DNA of 64,000 nucleotides from Paenibacillus segetis (GCF_014639155.1 NZ_BMFT01000001.1:3018037-3082036); one strand, 5' to 3'. Shown: positions 43,851 through 52,800, numbered from the stretch's first letter. Notes: generated by a model from the letters alone, not told the origin. Program-made: numbers and translations.

Positions 43851-45110
43851 TTATTGAAGTAACTTATTAACAGCATCTTCCGCAGCCGCTACAGCATCGG
43901 CAGGATCTAAATCGTCAGAAAGCATACGTTTGAATTCATCATTAATAGCTCTATTGATATCAGCCAGATTCTCAACTGGAGGCAGTAAATCCATTGATTT
44001 CTCAAGCTGGTTTACAGCCAAGTAACGGCCCTTCTCAACTGGATCGGTTGAGTCTTTACCTGCTGCGAAGAAAGTATCCTCTGCAGCTTTTTTCGCAGAA
44101 GGAAGAACAGAGGAAAGCTTGCTGAGCTGAAGTTGGTTCTCGGCATTCGTCACGAACTTCGCAAACTTAACCGCTGCGTCCTTATTCTTGCTCTTCTCCG
44201 ATACGGCGATGTTCATTGTATTTACAGGAATTTGACCGGTGCTGTAAGCAAAAGAGCTTGTTGCATCCGATTTTTCATACACTGCTGGAGCCAAATCATT
44301 GACTTGACGGAACAGGTTAGGTCCAGTTTGCCACCAAGCAAGCTTCTCCTGTGCATACCATTCTTGCGGCTTTGCCTGATCCAGCAGAATCTCTTCCGGA
44401 ATCAGCCCTTCTTTGTTACGCTCCTTATATTTCGCGAAAATTTCAACAGCTTGCGGCACATTAAATGCAGCCTTTGTAAAATCTTCATTCAGAATTGGGA
44501 TACCGCTGTACAGCAACTCATCTCGGATTGTTGTCAGGGAGTATCCATATGCGCCTGTCTTTTCCTTAATGACTTTCGTCATTTCCCAGGCTTCATCCAC
44601 CGTCGTTGGAGGGGTATCAAATCCTGCCTTTTTCAGCAGATCCTTGTTGTAGAGCACAACGTCGTTAGCCAAATACCAAGGAAGCGCGTACGTTGATCCT
44701 TTGTATTCACCTGCTGTCCATACACCCTCGTAAAAGTCACCTTTTACATCAGCAGCGAGCTCGTCCATATTAGCCAGTGCGCCGAGTGAAGCAAGTTTCT
44801 TTAAAAACTCGGTGTTCAGGTTAACGACATCCGCCAAATTACCTGAAGCACTGCTTGTCAACGTCTTCTGCTCAACCGCATCGATCGGAATATCCTCCCA
44901 CTTCACTTTCACCCCTGGGTTGTCTTTCTCAAACGTATCGACCATGCCATTGATGTAATCATCGAAAGTCGGGCTCAGCGAGATCGTCCAAAACTTGATT
45001 TCTGTGGAGGTTTCGGACTTTGCGGCATCTCCCCCTCCGCTCGAGCAGGCTGCCATCACAAGCATCATGCATGTGAGTAGTAAAACGATCATACTTTTTG
45101 ATTTTTTCAA
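43851..45110 (-). CDS. Sugar-binding lipoprotein of the ABC importer
   Basis: 419 residues from TTG 45110 (GGGGG upstream). Lipobox in LVMAACSSGGGDAA. Extracellular solute-binding family 1: IKFWTISLSPTFDDYINGMVDTFEKDNPGVKV, YALPWYLANDVVLYNKDLLKKAGFDTPP and AAVKFAKFVTNAENQ. First gene of the operon SBP-MalF-MalG-DUF4127-GHL10. A cre-like site lies about 45 nt upstream. The ligand is probably an oligosaccharide. Confidence 0.93.
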   Translation of the reverse strand: MKKSKSMIVLLLTCMMLVMAACSSGGGDAAKSETSTEIKFWTISLSPTFDDYINGMVDTFEKDNPGVKVKWEDIPIDAVEQKTLTSSASGNLADVVNLNTEFLKKLASLGALANMDELAADVKGDFYEGVWTAGEYKGSTYALPWYLANDVVLYNKDLLKKAGFDTPPTTVDEAWEMTKVIKEKTGAYGYSLTTIRDELLYSGIPILNEDFTKAAFNVPQAVEIFAKYKERNKEGLIPEEILLDQAKPQEWYAQEKLAWWQTGPNLFRQVNDLAPAVYEKSDATSSFAYSTGQIPVNTMNIAVSEKSKNKDAAVKFAKFVTNAENQLQLSKLSSVLPSAKKAAEDTFFAAGKDSTDPVEKGRYLAVNQLEKSMDLLPPVENLADINRAINDEFKRMLSDDLDPADAVAAAEDAVNKLLQ

Positions 45111-45487
45111 AATAAACGTCCCCCTTTAAGTTCGATCTAGTCTAAAATCCCTACAAATGTAAACCCTTTCAAAACAAGGTGAGTAAACCGCGAACAAATG
45201 GGTCTGTGTACTGGATCTTCATTTCATTTCAATAAAACCTTTGACTTTAGAGTGAATATTTCTTAATAATTAATAGCTAAGTGGAATATTTCACCTTAGA
45301 TCAGCAAATGAAATCTCTAAAGGCTTCTTTCTCCCAGACAGACTCCCGCAGAACTCTTATTTTCTTCCTTGTTGTATAATGGGTACAATATAACCTTACT
45401 GATTTTCATATGCAGTGTATATGACGGCATTTATCCTGTTTGTATTCATTTTAGACATCATGATTTATTATAGGAGGCTATGACTGC
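45111..45487. other. Divergent control region of the sugar operon
   Basis: 377 nt without a gene between the sugar-binding protein and the AraC regulator. It holds the cre-like site at 45157-45172 and, on the plus strand, TTGTTGTATAATGGG (45370-45384), whose TATAAT could be the -10 of the AraC gene. Nothing else was recognised. Confidence 0.5.
45157..45172 (-). promoter_or_regulatory. Candidate cre (CcpA) site
   Basis: ATGTAAACCCTTTCAA matches the cre consensus WTGNAARCGNWWWCAW at every fixed position except the central G. It lies about 47 nt before the TTG of the sugar-binding protein gene, a usual place for carbon-catabolite repression. Confidence 0.6.
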
Positions 45488-46390
45488 ATGAAAGTTTTTA
45501 AAGAGCCGATAGAATACCAGGATCCACTACTATGTATTAAAATATGGAAATTAGTCAATGAAGGCCTGGAGTACCCTATCGAGTGGATATGGCATTACCA
45601 CAAGGAGGTTGAGGTTCTTACTGTTGAGCAAGGAATACTCGATGTGCATATACCGGATAAAGTCTACAGGCTGAAAGCGGGAGACAGCTGTATAATCGGC
45701 TCATCCCAGCTTCATTTTGGGCGCAAGATCGGCACGGAAAGGTTGGTGTACATGGTGCTTCATATCGACCTGCACGCCTATTTTAATCCGGCCATTCAGA
45801 TGTATTACCGTCAATTTACGGAGATTGACCAGCCGTTGGACCGACTGAACTATATCATAGAAGAGAATGAACATGCCAGACGTGAAATCGCGGACATTTT
45901 GAAAGAACTACATGATGAGATGCAGGGCAAGAAAAGCGGTTTTGAGATTGCGACCAGCATGCTGGTCATTAAAATTCTGCTCACACTGTTTCGAAACGAT
46001 GACCGCAGAACACTGGATCAAGAAAGCTCTATGGATGTCCCACTGCTAAAAGAGGTCATCTCCTATATAAACTCACATATTGGGGAGAAAATCGAGCTCA
46101 AGCATGTGTGCAAGCTGGCCAACATGAGCTATTCCTACTTCTCCAAATATTTCAAAAAAATGATGGGAATCTCCTTTACCGATTATGTAAACCGCAGAAA
46201 GATCCAAGAGGCGGAGCGTCTTCTGATTACAAAAAACATGAGGGTGACGGAAATTGCTGAGACGATCGGAATCGAGAATATGGCGCATTTTTACGAACTA
46301 TTCAAAAGATATACTGGCTGCAAACCTAAAGAGTATATCGCCAAGCTGCGCGTTGACTCGAACCCCCCGTTCGAACAAGCCCAGGAGTAA
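45488..46390 (+). CDS. AraC-family transcriptional regulator
   Basis: 300 residues. N-terminal cupin sensing domain (WIWHYHKEVEVLTVEQGILDVHI; AGDSCIIGSSQLHFG). The C-terminal double helix-turn-helix has KLANMSYSYFSKYFKKMMGI and VTEIAETIGIENMAHFYELF, then KRYTGCKPKEY. Divergent from the sugar ABC operon, which it probably activates when substrate is present. AGGAGG precedes ATG. Confidence 0.91.
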   Translation: MKVFKEPIEYQDPLLCIKIWKLVNEGLEYPIEWIWHYHKEVEVLTVEQGILDVHIPDKVYRLKAGDSCIIGSSQLHFGRKIGTERLVYMVLHIDLHAYFNPAIQMYYRQFTEIDQPLDRLNYIIEENEHARREIADILKELHDEMQGKKSGFEIATSMLVIKILLTLFRNDDRRTLDQESSMDVPLLKEVISYINSHIGEKIELKHVCKLANMSYSYFSKYFKKMMGISFTDYVNRRKIQEAERLLITKNMRVTEIAETIGIENMAHFYELFKRYTGCKPKEYIAKLRVDSNPPFEQAQE

Positions 46391-46655
46391 CTCATCTAGT
46401 TCACTATATGAATGATCATTAATACATCAGGGAATAGCAAACAAGACGCCATTTCTGTAGAATCATTTGTACCAGCAAATGATCCAGAAAGAGCGACCTC
46501 ATGAAAAGATCCACCATGTTTTAGAACCTCATTCAATCCGTTTTACTTGAAGAAGAAGTGAAATCCTTTAGCAGTTCATTAGGGTCTCAAGATACGACTC
46601 ACAATATATTCTCTACCATGGATTAACCTCTTCTTCTTTTGCTTTTAGGAGATTT
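46391..46655. other. Gene-free stretch, possible remnant reading frame
   Basis: 265 nt. On the plus strand an interrupted frame reads LEEEVKSFSSSLGSQDTTHNI (about 46546-46608) and could be a worn-out gene piece. No start, RBS or recognised family. No terminator was seen after the AraC gene. Confidence 0.3.
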
Positions 46656-46750
46656 CATATAACGTTCTTGCACTCACGACATCCCACCGACTTAAGGTCC
46701 TCCAGAGCTGGCCGCAATGCGGTTCGTCGGTGCGGATGTGTCGAGGCAGC
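46656..46750 (-). repeat. attC-like repeat, class with GC-rich centre, right end lost
   Basis: CATATAACGTTCTTGCACTC, ACGACATCCCACCGACTTAA and GCGGTTCGTCGGTGCGGATG. The end box and TCACGAC inner box match the family. The stem CCCACCGAC/GTCGGTG and the CGCAATGCGG loop match the class seen at 63.4 kb. No GTTATATG box appears before the next gene. Confidence 0.75.
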
Positions 46751-46828
46751 TACTCATCCTCTTTAATACAACAAACCACTTGTTCTTTCAATTTATGAAT
46801 ATGCTTCCTTCAACCTCGGTGACTTAAG

Positions 46829-47818
46829 TTACGCTTTCTTCAATGAAAACAGAGTATAGATTGTATCAATCTCATGGGATTCTTCCAGAACCCACGAGGT
46901 TTGGGATAAAATTCGCTGCAATCCCTCCAACCCAAGATATTGGATTTGCACGCCAATAAACTCTGTAAATCCCAGGTATCCCGGATTCACATGCGCCCGA
47001 TCGAAAATTAAGGAACCCGTGACCCGGGCATCCTCCGGAGAGTTAGTAAAGAAATGGTTTAAATTTTCAATGATATCTGAATCCGAACCGTACTCAAAAA
47101 GCCCGCCCTCCGATGAACAGAGCTGTATCCAGCCCGATCGTTCCAAACTCATTTTTTGTAATGCTTCCGATTGGCTCCAGTCATAATGAATAATATTGAG
47201 GGTTATATCAAGGCCATGGAACCGTTCCCCCGGCTGCTTCAAAACATCGATGCACCTTTTTGCGAAATTGGGCCCGTAGGTATCGATATCTAAAATATTG
47301 ATCTCTATCTTCCGTCCCTTGAGTAATTCCGGGTCCGATTCCTGAAGTAGAATCAGGGTGTTGATACTATCGGTGGCGGCCCCCCCAGCGATATTAAAGA
47401 AACAAAGGTTCCGTTCAGGGAATAGTTGGAGTTGGGGAAACAAAATTTTCGACTGGTGCCGGCAAAGATCCCTCAGCCTAATCCGAAGTCCCATGAAAGA
47501 GGTTTGCTTCATCGCCCACTTGTCTCGAAAACCTAATTTTATCCCCCTGCTTAAGCCAGGGCCAAGTTTGTACAGCAAGGTACGCATGCCGCTAAGATAG
47601 GAATTGTCAACATTCGACATTTTCACAAAGATGTTCCGGATAAAGCCAGGCATCTTCTTTAATGATTCAATGCTCCGGGCTGACTTGAGACAGTTCAAAT
47701 GATACGCCTGTTCATCAATACTTGCGTTGAAAAGAGGATGAGTAATATCCAGTATCGGAACCTGAATTTCATTCTCGAACACCGCATAGGGAATTCGCTG
47801 ATCTTGATTTGCATTCAT
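46829..47818 (-). CDS. Methyltransferase-like protein of unknown role
   Basis: 329 residues. ERNLCFFNIAGGAATDSINTLILL near residue 135 resembles motif I of a Rossmann methyltransferase, followed by IEINILDIDTYGPNFAKRCID as the beta-2 region. The end, WVLEESHEIDTIYTLFSLKKA, fits the last strands. The N-terminal 110 residues are helical and not recognised. GAGGTGGAG precedes ATG. The call rests on fold-like signs only. Confidence 0.5.
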   Translation of the reverse strand: MNANQDQRIPYAVFENEIQVPILDITHPLFNASIDEQAYHLNCLKSARSIESLKKMPGFIRNIFVKMSNVDNSYLSGMRTLLYKLGPGLSRGIKLGFRDKWAMKQTSFMGLRIRLRDLCRHQSKILFPQLQLFPERNLCFFNIAGGAATDSINTLILLQESDPELLKGRKIEINILDIDTYGPNFAKRCIDVLKQPGERFHGLDITLNIIHYDWSQSEALQKMSLERSGWIQLCSSEGGLFEYGSDSDIIENLNHFFTNSPEDARVTGSLIFDRAHVNPGYLGFTEFIGVQIQYLGLEGLQRILSQTSWVLEESHEIDTIYTLFSLKKA

Positions 47819-48120
47819 GGTTTCAGCTCCACCTCACCTGAAAGATGATTTTTTGATCTAACGAAAACTCAAAGCTATCATTATTGATCTTCCCGGAAGA
47901 ATTGCTTTACCATCTCTTGATGCCCATTTTGATTTCATAAGTTATTCCGATATCATCTGTGCATTCACGAAAAGACCCAGGCTTAGATAGTTCTTATCTT
48001 AGGCTGGGTCTTTTGTTGTCTATGCTTCTTCCATAATTATACATACGACATCCGAGTGACGCGAGCCCCGATGCGTGAAGCTTTGTTAACGAATGCCGTT
48101 TCTTCATTGACTGCAATCCT
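47819..48120. other. Gene-free stretch holding a repeat copy
   Basis: 302 nt between the methyltransferase-like gene and a DinB gene. It consists of about 140 nt of AT-rich spacer and the repeat copy at 47960-48105. Nothing else was seen. Confidence 0.6.
47960..48105 (-). repeat. attC-like repeat, ends degenerate
   Basis: GTGCATTCACGAAAAGACCC, AGGCTTAGATAGTTCTTATC and TTAGGCTGGGTCTTTTGTTG, then CTTCCATAATTATACATACG, ACGCGAGCCCCGATGCGTGA and AGCTTTGTTAACG. The inner boxes ATTCACG and GCGTGAAG still pair. The left TAACGTT is gone and the right box reads GTTAACG. Confidence 0.8.
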
Positions 48121-48615
48121 TCAATCGTTTTTTTGATTTAAACTTAGTAATTGCTTTTTGAGTAGCATGATCTGTCCAATATGATATGCATTATGAATAC
48201 ATAAATTTGAAACTACTCCCCACCATGGAGCATTAAAATATTTGGGGAGTTCTGTTATTAGTTTGAGATCTTCGCTCTCCTCAAGTGCCCTATTCCAACT
48301 ATTAAAGACTGTTTCAAGTCGTTGTTGTGTCTTTTTCCACTCATATTCATTTATAGCATGTGGATTCAGGTAAAACGTATCATCATTGTTTATTGAACTC
48401 TTCAATTCGAATTGTTCGTCGTTATATCTCTCAAGCCATTTCTCATTCCAATAAATGAGATGATTCACTATCGACCAAATAGATTGTTTACTTTCATTCT
48501 CCCATGCAGCTTGTGTCTCATTTAAATCTATTAAAATCTCATGAAGTGGAATAAACCAGCTCTTATCGTTATAACAAGCGTTTAATTGGTCTATGAGAAT
48601 AGATTTATAATTCAT
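48121..48615 (-). CDS. DinB-family protein
   Basis: 164 residues. SIWSIVNHLIYWNEKWLERY has the first histidine, and NLCIHNAYHIGQIMLLKKQL carries the H-x3-H motif. GAGG lies 7 nt before ATG. A single gene between two repeat copies, the expected form of one cassette. Substrate unknown. Confidence 0.9.
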   Translation of the reverse strand: MNYKSILIDQLNACYNDKSWFIPLHEILIDLNETQAAWENESKQSIWSIVNHLIYWNEKWLERYNDEQFELKSSINNDDTFYLNPHAINEYEWKKTQQRLETVFNSWNRALEESEDLKLITELPKYFNAPWWGVVSNLCIHNAYHIGQIMLLKKQLLSLNQKND

Positions 48616-48654
48616 CTTTATACCTCGCTTTTTCGATTAATTCATTGGTTCATT

Positions 48655-48747
48655 CGGATACCGTTCTTGTATTCACAAAATGCCCCAACCTTCCCTTATC
48701 ACAGCCAAGGTGCGTAAGCCCAGCAGCGTGAAAACAATGTTATGTGC
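48655..48747 (-). repeat. attC-like site, short form (cassette end)
   Basis: GATACCGTTCTTGTATTCAC, AAAATGCCCCAACC, then AAGGTGCGTAAGCCCAGCAG and CGTGAAAACAATGTTATGTG. Inner boxes TATTCAC and GTGAAAA partly pair. The central hairpin has lost its second arm, giving a 93-bp site. It follows the 183-residue gene's stop by 9 nt in the minus direction. Confidence 0.75.
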
Positions 48748-48755
48748 AGTTGCCT

Positions 48756-49307
48756 CTATTTGAGTTTACTTTCAAAGAATCTTATTATTTGTGTTCCTGG
48801 GTACTCATTTATGTTTTTATATTCTGATTCATAATAACAGTTCCAGTAACTCACTACCCTCTGCTTGGTCCGATAATAAAATTCAGGATTCTCTATGATA
48901 AACTTGGTGTATTCGCTAATATCCAAATCATTCAAATGGCTATTCATTAAAGCTAATATTTCCACTACATATTCACCAGCAAGCTTGATCACATATGGAA
49001 CAATCCAAGAGTCATTAATAAGTATGATTTCCTTCAAAAATCGTTCCCTAATGTATCCATTATGATGTCTCGTCAAATAACAACAAGTAATGTGGAATTG
49101 TGTCTCACTTAATTTTTTTAACAGATCGTTACTGGGTACATTAACATAGGTTCTATACGGTATCTCAATCGATTCATCATCGATGATAACTCTGAAAGTA
49201 TCTGTGTCGGGTAACTCACCTTCTAATTCTAATATTGTATTTATCTCCCCTATTTCATCCTTGAGTTCACTTGGGAAAGCACCTGGTCTAATATTTATCT
49301 TTTTCAT
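48756..49307 (-). CDS. Unknown 183-residue protein
   Basis: No signal peptide. It starts MKKINIRPGAFPSELKDEIG and contains FHITCCYLTRHHNGYIRERF and VPYVIKLAGEYVVEILALMN, which look mainly helical. The C-terminal part is rich in Tyr (YYRTKQRVVSYWNCYYESEY). It starts 10 nt after the HAD gene's stop with no strong RBS, so translation may be coupled. No family recognised. Confidence 0.6.
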   Translation of the reverse strand: MKKINIRPGAFPSELKDEIGEINTILELEGELPDTDTFRVIIDDESIEIPYRTYVNVPSNDLLKKLSETQFHITCCYLTRHHNGYIRERFLKEIILINDSWIVPYVIKLAGEYVVEILALMNSHLNDLDISEYTKFIIENPEFYYRTKQRVVSYWNCYYESEYKNINEYPGTQIIRFFESKLK

Positions 49308-49316
49308 CTCACGCTG

Positions 49317-50015
49317 TCACCAAGCCATCTTCGCAATATTTACAAGTTCTTTAATATCACTCAAACGTTGAAAATCATTTACGTTGTCTCTTCCGCTTTC
49401 AGTCTTCTTCCAACTCGGCCATTTCTCTATATACCAACTTGCATAATAAGTCTCCATACCAAAGGCTCTGGCTGATGATAGCTCATTACTTCCACCATCA
49501 CCTACATAGATACATTCCTCGGGTCTAATATTTATTGATTTACAAGCAACTTCGAAAATTTGGGTATCAGGTTTCAATACTTCTATTTGAAATGAAAGAG
49601 TAAGAGTATCAAAAAAACATGCTAAATCACAATCAATCCAACCCACGAAATCATCTTGGGACAAATTACTAATTAATCCGATCATATACCCTAATTTTTT
49701 CAACTCATATATAGTCTCAATGATCTCTTTAGGAATATTTTGATAAAGCTTGATTTTATCTTGCAGGTACAGTTGGTATTGATCTTGGATTACCTGATTA
49801 TCAATAATACAATTTGTTTCCTTCAGTATCTCATGCGTTATTGAAACAAAATTTATACTTTTATTAAGCTCCATCTGTTTTCTTCTTACTGACCAATGTT
49901 TATTAAATACTTCACGTGTAAGTTCTGATGATAAATCAGGTTTTGGCTTCCAATCGGGATCATATTCGGTAATTAATGTTTCAAATAAGTCAAAGAAAAT
50001 TGCTTTCTTCCTCAT
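49317..50015 (-). CDS. HAD-family hydrolase
   Basis: 232 residues. Motif I FFDLFETLITE near residue 8 (D-x-F-x-T, with Phe where Asp is usual in D-x-D phosphatases), motif II GLISNLSQDD near 116, motif III lysine in VLKPDTQIFEVACKS, and motif IV IYVGDGGSNELSSARAFG. The DLFET variant is found in haloacid dehalogenase-like members, where the first Asp is the nucleophile. It may be a dehalogenase or phosphatase. Confidence 0.85.
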   Translation of the reverse strand: MRKKAIFFDLFETLITEYDPDWKPKPDLSSELTREVFNKHWSVRRKQMELNKSINFVSITHEILKETNCIIDNQVIQDQYQLYLQDKIKLYQNIPKEIIETIYELKKLGYMIGLISNLSQDDFVGWIDCDLACFFDTLTLSFQIEVLKPDTQIFEVACKSINIRPEECIYVGDGGSNELSSARAFGMETYYASWYIEKWPSWKKTESGRDNVNDFQRLSDIKELVNIAKMAW

Positions 50016-50059
50016 GATATGCCTTCTTTCTTATATTTATAGGTTTTACTTGATGATTG

Positions 50060-50165
50060 CATATAACGTTTATGTATTCACGAAATGACCCAGCCTTAGA
50101 TAACTCCATCTTAGGCTGGGTCGATTCGTGTCTGTGCTTCTTCCATGATTATACATCTAACCAGT
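50060..50165 (-). repeat. attC-like repeat, left end and hairpin intact
   Basis: CATATAACGTTTATGTATTC, ACGAAATGACCCAGCC, TTAGATAACTCCATCTTA and GGCTGGGTCGATTCGTGTC, then CTTCCATGATTATACATC. The distal box pair is replaced by AACCAGTAAAGTCC. Confidence 0.85.
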
Positions 50166-50216
50166 AAAGTCCGTCTGAAATATCTGAACAAATTGTAAAA
50201 CTCCAAAAGAAATGAT

Positions 50217-50250
50217 AAAACTCGCCAAGCAAAAAAACTGGCGAGTTTTT
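50217..50250. terminator. Orphan intrinsic terminator
   Basis: AAAACTCGCCA pairs with TGGCGAGTTTT over an 11-nt loop, with T-runs on both strands. No gene ends beside it, so it probably belonged to a lost gene. Confidence 0.8.
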
Positions 50251-50458
50251 ACACCTTCCACAAACTATAACTGAGCACCAATTTACACACTTTTAATAAT
50301 TTAGCTTACATTTTGGAGCCTGTTTGTTATCCAGCAGACAATTCCTAATAAGATTTAGCATCTCATACTGTTTGAATTCTTTGCTATTTCTATCTATGAT
50401 ATAGGGGTTGGGTTAATTAGCTAGTGATCTAGCAATAAATGTTGAAGGAGTGTAGTTT

Positions 50459-50947
50459 ATGTATAGAACAGCACAAGACTTTGTCAATGATTGGGCACAT
50501 GCCGCAACTGGAACGATTAAGGTGCTTGAAGCATTAACGGATGACAAGCTAGACCAGTCCATTGTAGAGGGACATAGTTCTCTCGGTTGGTTAGGATGGC
50601 ATCTGGCAACATGTCCGGTGTTCTTCACAGGTATGGCAGGACTTAAGATTGAGCCTGCAGGCGATCCTAAGTCCGTTCCAACTTCAGCAAGCGAGATTCT
50701 CGCTACATATAAGACTGTTGTTGAGCGTGTGAAGGCTGCTGCAGCGCAATCGCTAACAGATGAGATGATGGCAGAAAGCGTAGACACATTCTCCGGCCCT
50801 GCGCCGCGCGGAGCTATTCTTCGTATGCTGATTGATCATCAAACTCACCATCGCGGTCAAATGACGGTTCTTCTACGTCAAGCAGGACTTCCCGTACCAG
50901 GTGTAATCGGTCCTACTCGTGAAGAACAGCAGAATATGAAGAAGTAA
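50459..50947 (+). CDS. DinB-family protein, opposite orientation
   Basis: 162 residues. SSLGWLGWHLATCPVFFTGM and MLIDHQTHHRGQMTVLLRQAG carry the DinB ligands (H-x3-H-type DHQTHHRGQ). It is the only plus-strand gene in the cassette-rich right part, and its codons are GC-richer than those of its neighbours (many GCG, GCC and GGC). GAAGGAG precedes ATG and a terminator follows. It may be older chromosomal DNA and not part of the array. Confidence 0.9.
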   Translation: MYRTAQDFVNDWAHAATGTIKVLEALTDDKLDQSIVEGHSSLGWLGWHLATCPVFFTGMAGLKIEPAGDPKSVPTSASEILATYKTVVERVKAAAAQSLTDEMMAESVDTFSGPAPRGAILRMLIDHQTHHRGQMTVLLRQAGLPVPGVIGPTREEQQNMKK

Positions 50948-50998
50948 GCGATAGCGCAGCTTCACCAATGAGAAAGCAATGAACTCCTGTCTGAACTG

Positions 50999-51046
50999 TG
51001 ACCCGTAAGATGGAACTTTTGAAAAAAGTGACCCTCTTGCGGGTCA
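50999..51046 (+). terminator. Terminator of the plus-strand DinB gene
   Basis: TGACCCGTAAG pairs with CTTGCGGGTCA (one G-T pair) across a 26-nt loop, followed by TTTGTGTTT. It lies 52 nt after the gene stop. Confidence 0.7.
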
Positions 51047-51339
51047 TTTGTGTTTAAATCGAACTATCGAAACAAAAGGCGTAGAGGCGTATAACGTATT
51101 CTCCAACGTTTAAACTAGCTGTAATTATAGCCTATCAAGAAGGCTAGGCACCAATCGATATCTATATTTGTTTCAGGTTCACCAACTGCAGTGTTATATG
51201 AAGGATCGATCCTCTATGTATAACTCACAACTCATATTTCTTTCTACTTCAATGTTTCTAGTGTTTCTACGATCTCTTTACTTATCTCTATACATATTCA
51301 ATACTTTCTCGAAATTCTTTACCAAGATAATCTTCCACT

Positions 51340-51398
51340 TCTAACTTCTGCTGGACCGATGGGTGAACGAAGCGTAAATATGGTGCTATATGAAGGTC
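51340..51398 (-). repeat. attC-like repeat, distal half
   Basis: CTAACTTCTGCTGGACCGAT and CGAAGCGTAAATATGGTGCT, then ATATGAAGG. It corresponds to CTAACTTCTGCCGGAC and CGTGAACATGGTGTTATAAG of the 63.4-kb copy. It lies directly after the stop of the DUF1963 gene in the minus direction, as expected for a cassette end. The proximal half is not clear. Confidence 0.65.
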
Positions 51399-51416
51399 TG
51401 AACTCCCTCGAATATA

Positions 51417-52121
51417 CTAAAAGCATTGCCATTCAATAACCCACTCGTTAAATCTTCCATTTGTTGTTCCTCGCCCAATGTAACCTACTCCACTGTCCCC
51501 CCAAAACCAATTTCCTCTTTCTATTGAATCAATTTGAAATACAAACTGAGGATTAGCGGGATGTTGATTATAAGGAGCCCAATATATTTCTGATTGAATT
51601 GTCGTAGGCCATCCACCTATTTTGAATCCAGAGATATTATTCAAATGGTTATCATAAAAATCGTTTACTTCTTCAGTAATAGATATGTTTTCCTTATCTA
51701 ATTCCTCAACAAAATCATCCCAACAAGGATAGTCTTCTTCGATTAATGTCGGTTTCATCTCAAATACCTTTATCTTTGATTCATATGGAACACTATGAAT
51801 AGGAACAAGATCTTTTATACAATTATAAGTTCGTAAGCACCATTTCTGACCATTTGGATTGTTATTCGGAAGTTCGTCACTATCTATAAACAATGTGATC
51901 ATTTCAATATCTTTAAGTAAATCGGGGACATATGGTAATTGAAGAATGTTTATTTGGCACAACGGTATCATAGGTTTATTATTTGAATAGGGCCATTCTT
52001 CATTTGGTAGCGATAAATTTACTTGTCCAAATATAGAATTAGTTGGTTCTCCAGAAGATCTAAATCCTCCAATCTGCAATAAAGTTGCCCGTCTCATTAT
52101 TTTTCTCTTAAGGTTTTCCAC
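51417..52121 (-). CDS. DUF1963 (YwqG-like) family protein
   Basis: 234 residues from GTG 52121 (GGAG 10 nt upstream). LLQIGGFRSSGEPTNSIFGQV, ISGFKIGGWPTTIQSEIYWA and FVFQIDSIERGNWFWGDSGVGYI follow the DUF1963 pattern, with its GG-x-P and final GDSGV..I elements. Cytoplasmic, function unknown. Third gene of a three-gene unit behind the PlsC-like gene. Confidence 0.85.
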   Translation of the reverse strand: MENLKRKIMRRATLLQIGGFRSSGEPTNSIFGQVNLSLPNEEWPYSNNKPMIPLCQINILQLPYVPDLLKDIEMITLFIDSDELPNNNPNGQKWCLRTYNCIKDLVPIHSVPYESKIKVFEMKPTLIEEDYPCWDDFVEELDKENISITEEVNDFYDNHLNNISGFKIGGWPTTIQSEIYWAPYNQHPANPQFVFQIDSIERGNWFWGDSGVGYIGRGTTNGRFNEWVIEWQCF

Positions 52122-52143
52122 TTCATTGCAACTCCTTATTTAG

Positions 52144-52788
52144 TTAAATTTCATTTCTAAAATCACTTTGTATTCCCCATACTTCCTTAATAGAAATTGC
52201 TTCTTTATAGCTACTTTCAACATCCTTGCCTTGTTCCGTCCACAAATATGGAAATATTGATATTCCTTGATCTCTAGTTAATGCACTAACATCTTCTATC
52301 CAGTTACCCCATCTAAAAGATTTATAATATTTATTCAGATCACCATGTAATACCCAATAAATAAAGTCAGTATATCCTTTACCAGTGTCTTCCCACTCCA
52401 AAGTATCCGGCGCAAAATAATAAATATTACGCGTACTATTATCAAATTCCTCTGTATTAATAGCAAAGATTCCTCCTACTACATCATAGGCTACTACGAA
52501 TCCTTCTTCGAAGAGAGATTGATGTTTGTTATTAATTAGAGAGCCAAATATCTCAGGATGCCCTGAACCAAGTAAGTACAACCAACCATGATCAACAACA
52601 AAACCACCACACTCAAGTGCAATGGCTCCCATAGTAGATTTATTGGTGATTTGTAAATTATAGAGCGCTTCTTCACCTTCAGCTTTTGTATTCTCAAGAA
52701 TATGTATATTTACTTGTGAATCACGTATCCAATCTTGAATCATCGTCCAGGCGTTATCTTCAAAAATAAGTTCTGAAATATCTTTCAC
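52144..52788 (-). CDS. DUF2625 family protein
   Basis: 214 residues from GTG 52788 (GGAG 8 nt upstream). A frame start at 52797 lies inside the RBS. ALYNLQITNKSTMGAIALECGG, VVDHGWLYLLGSGHPEIFGSL, VAYDVVGGIFAINTEEF and YYFAPDTLEWEDTGKGYTDF are the well-conserved DUF2625 blocks. Function unknown. Between the acyltransferase and DUF1963 genes. Confidence 0.9.
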   Translation of the reverse strand: MKDISELIFEDNAWTMIQDWIRDSQVNIHILENTKAEGEEALYNLQITNKSTMGAIALECGGFVVDHGWLYLLGSGHPEIFGSLINNKHQSLFEEGFVVAYDVVGGIFAINTEEFDNSTRNIYYFAPDTLEWEDTGKGYTDFIYWVLHGDLNKYYKSFRWGNWIEDVSALTRDQGISIFPYLWTEQGKDVESSYKEAISIKEVWGIQSDFRNEI

Positions 52789-52800
52789 AAATTCCACTCC

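Larger units (their letters stand above)
50016..50458. other. Divergent intergenic region with repeat half copy and orphan terminator
   Basis: 443 nt between the minus HAD gene and the plus DinB gene. It contains a repeat left half (50065-50165) and a strong terminator hairpin (50217-50250) that no present gene needs. This suggests that a minus-strand cassette gene was deleted here. A plus promoter for DinB was not identified with confidence. Confidence 0.55.
50948..51416. other. Gene-free stretch with terminator and worn repeat pieces
   Basis: 469 nt. It holds the DinB terminator, then GCGTATAACGTATTCTCC (51087-51104) and CAGTGTTATATGAAGG (51189-51204), a possible worn repeat. TAACTTCTGCTGGACCG and GCGTAAATATGGTGCTATAT (51340-51395) are the distal end of the GC-rich repeat class. 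No gene was recognised. Confidence 0.5.

Noticed and set aside
46480..46625. IS transposase fragment after the AraC gene
   Set aside because: The short interrupted frame has no recognisable catalytic motif, and no inverted repeats were found.
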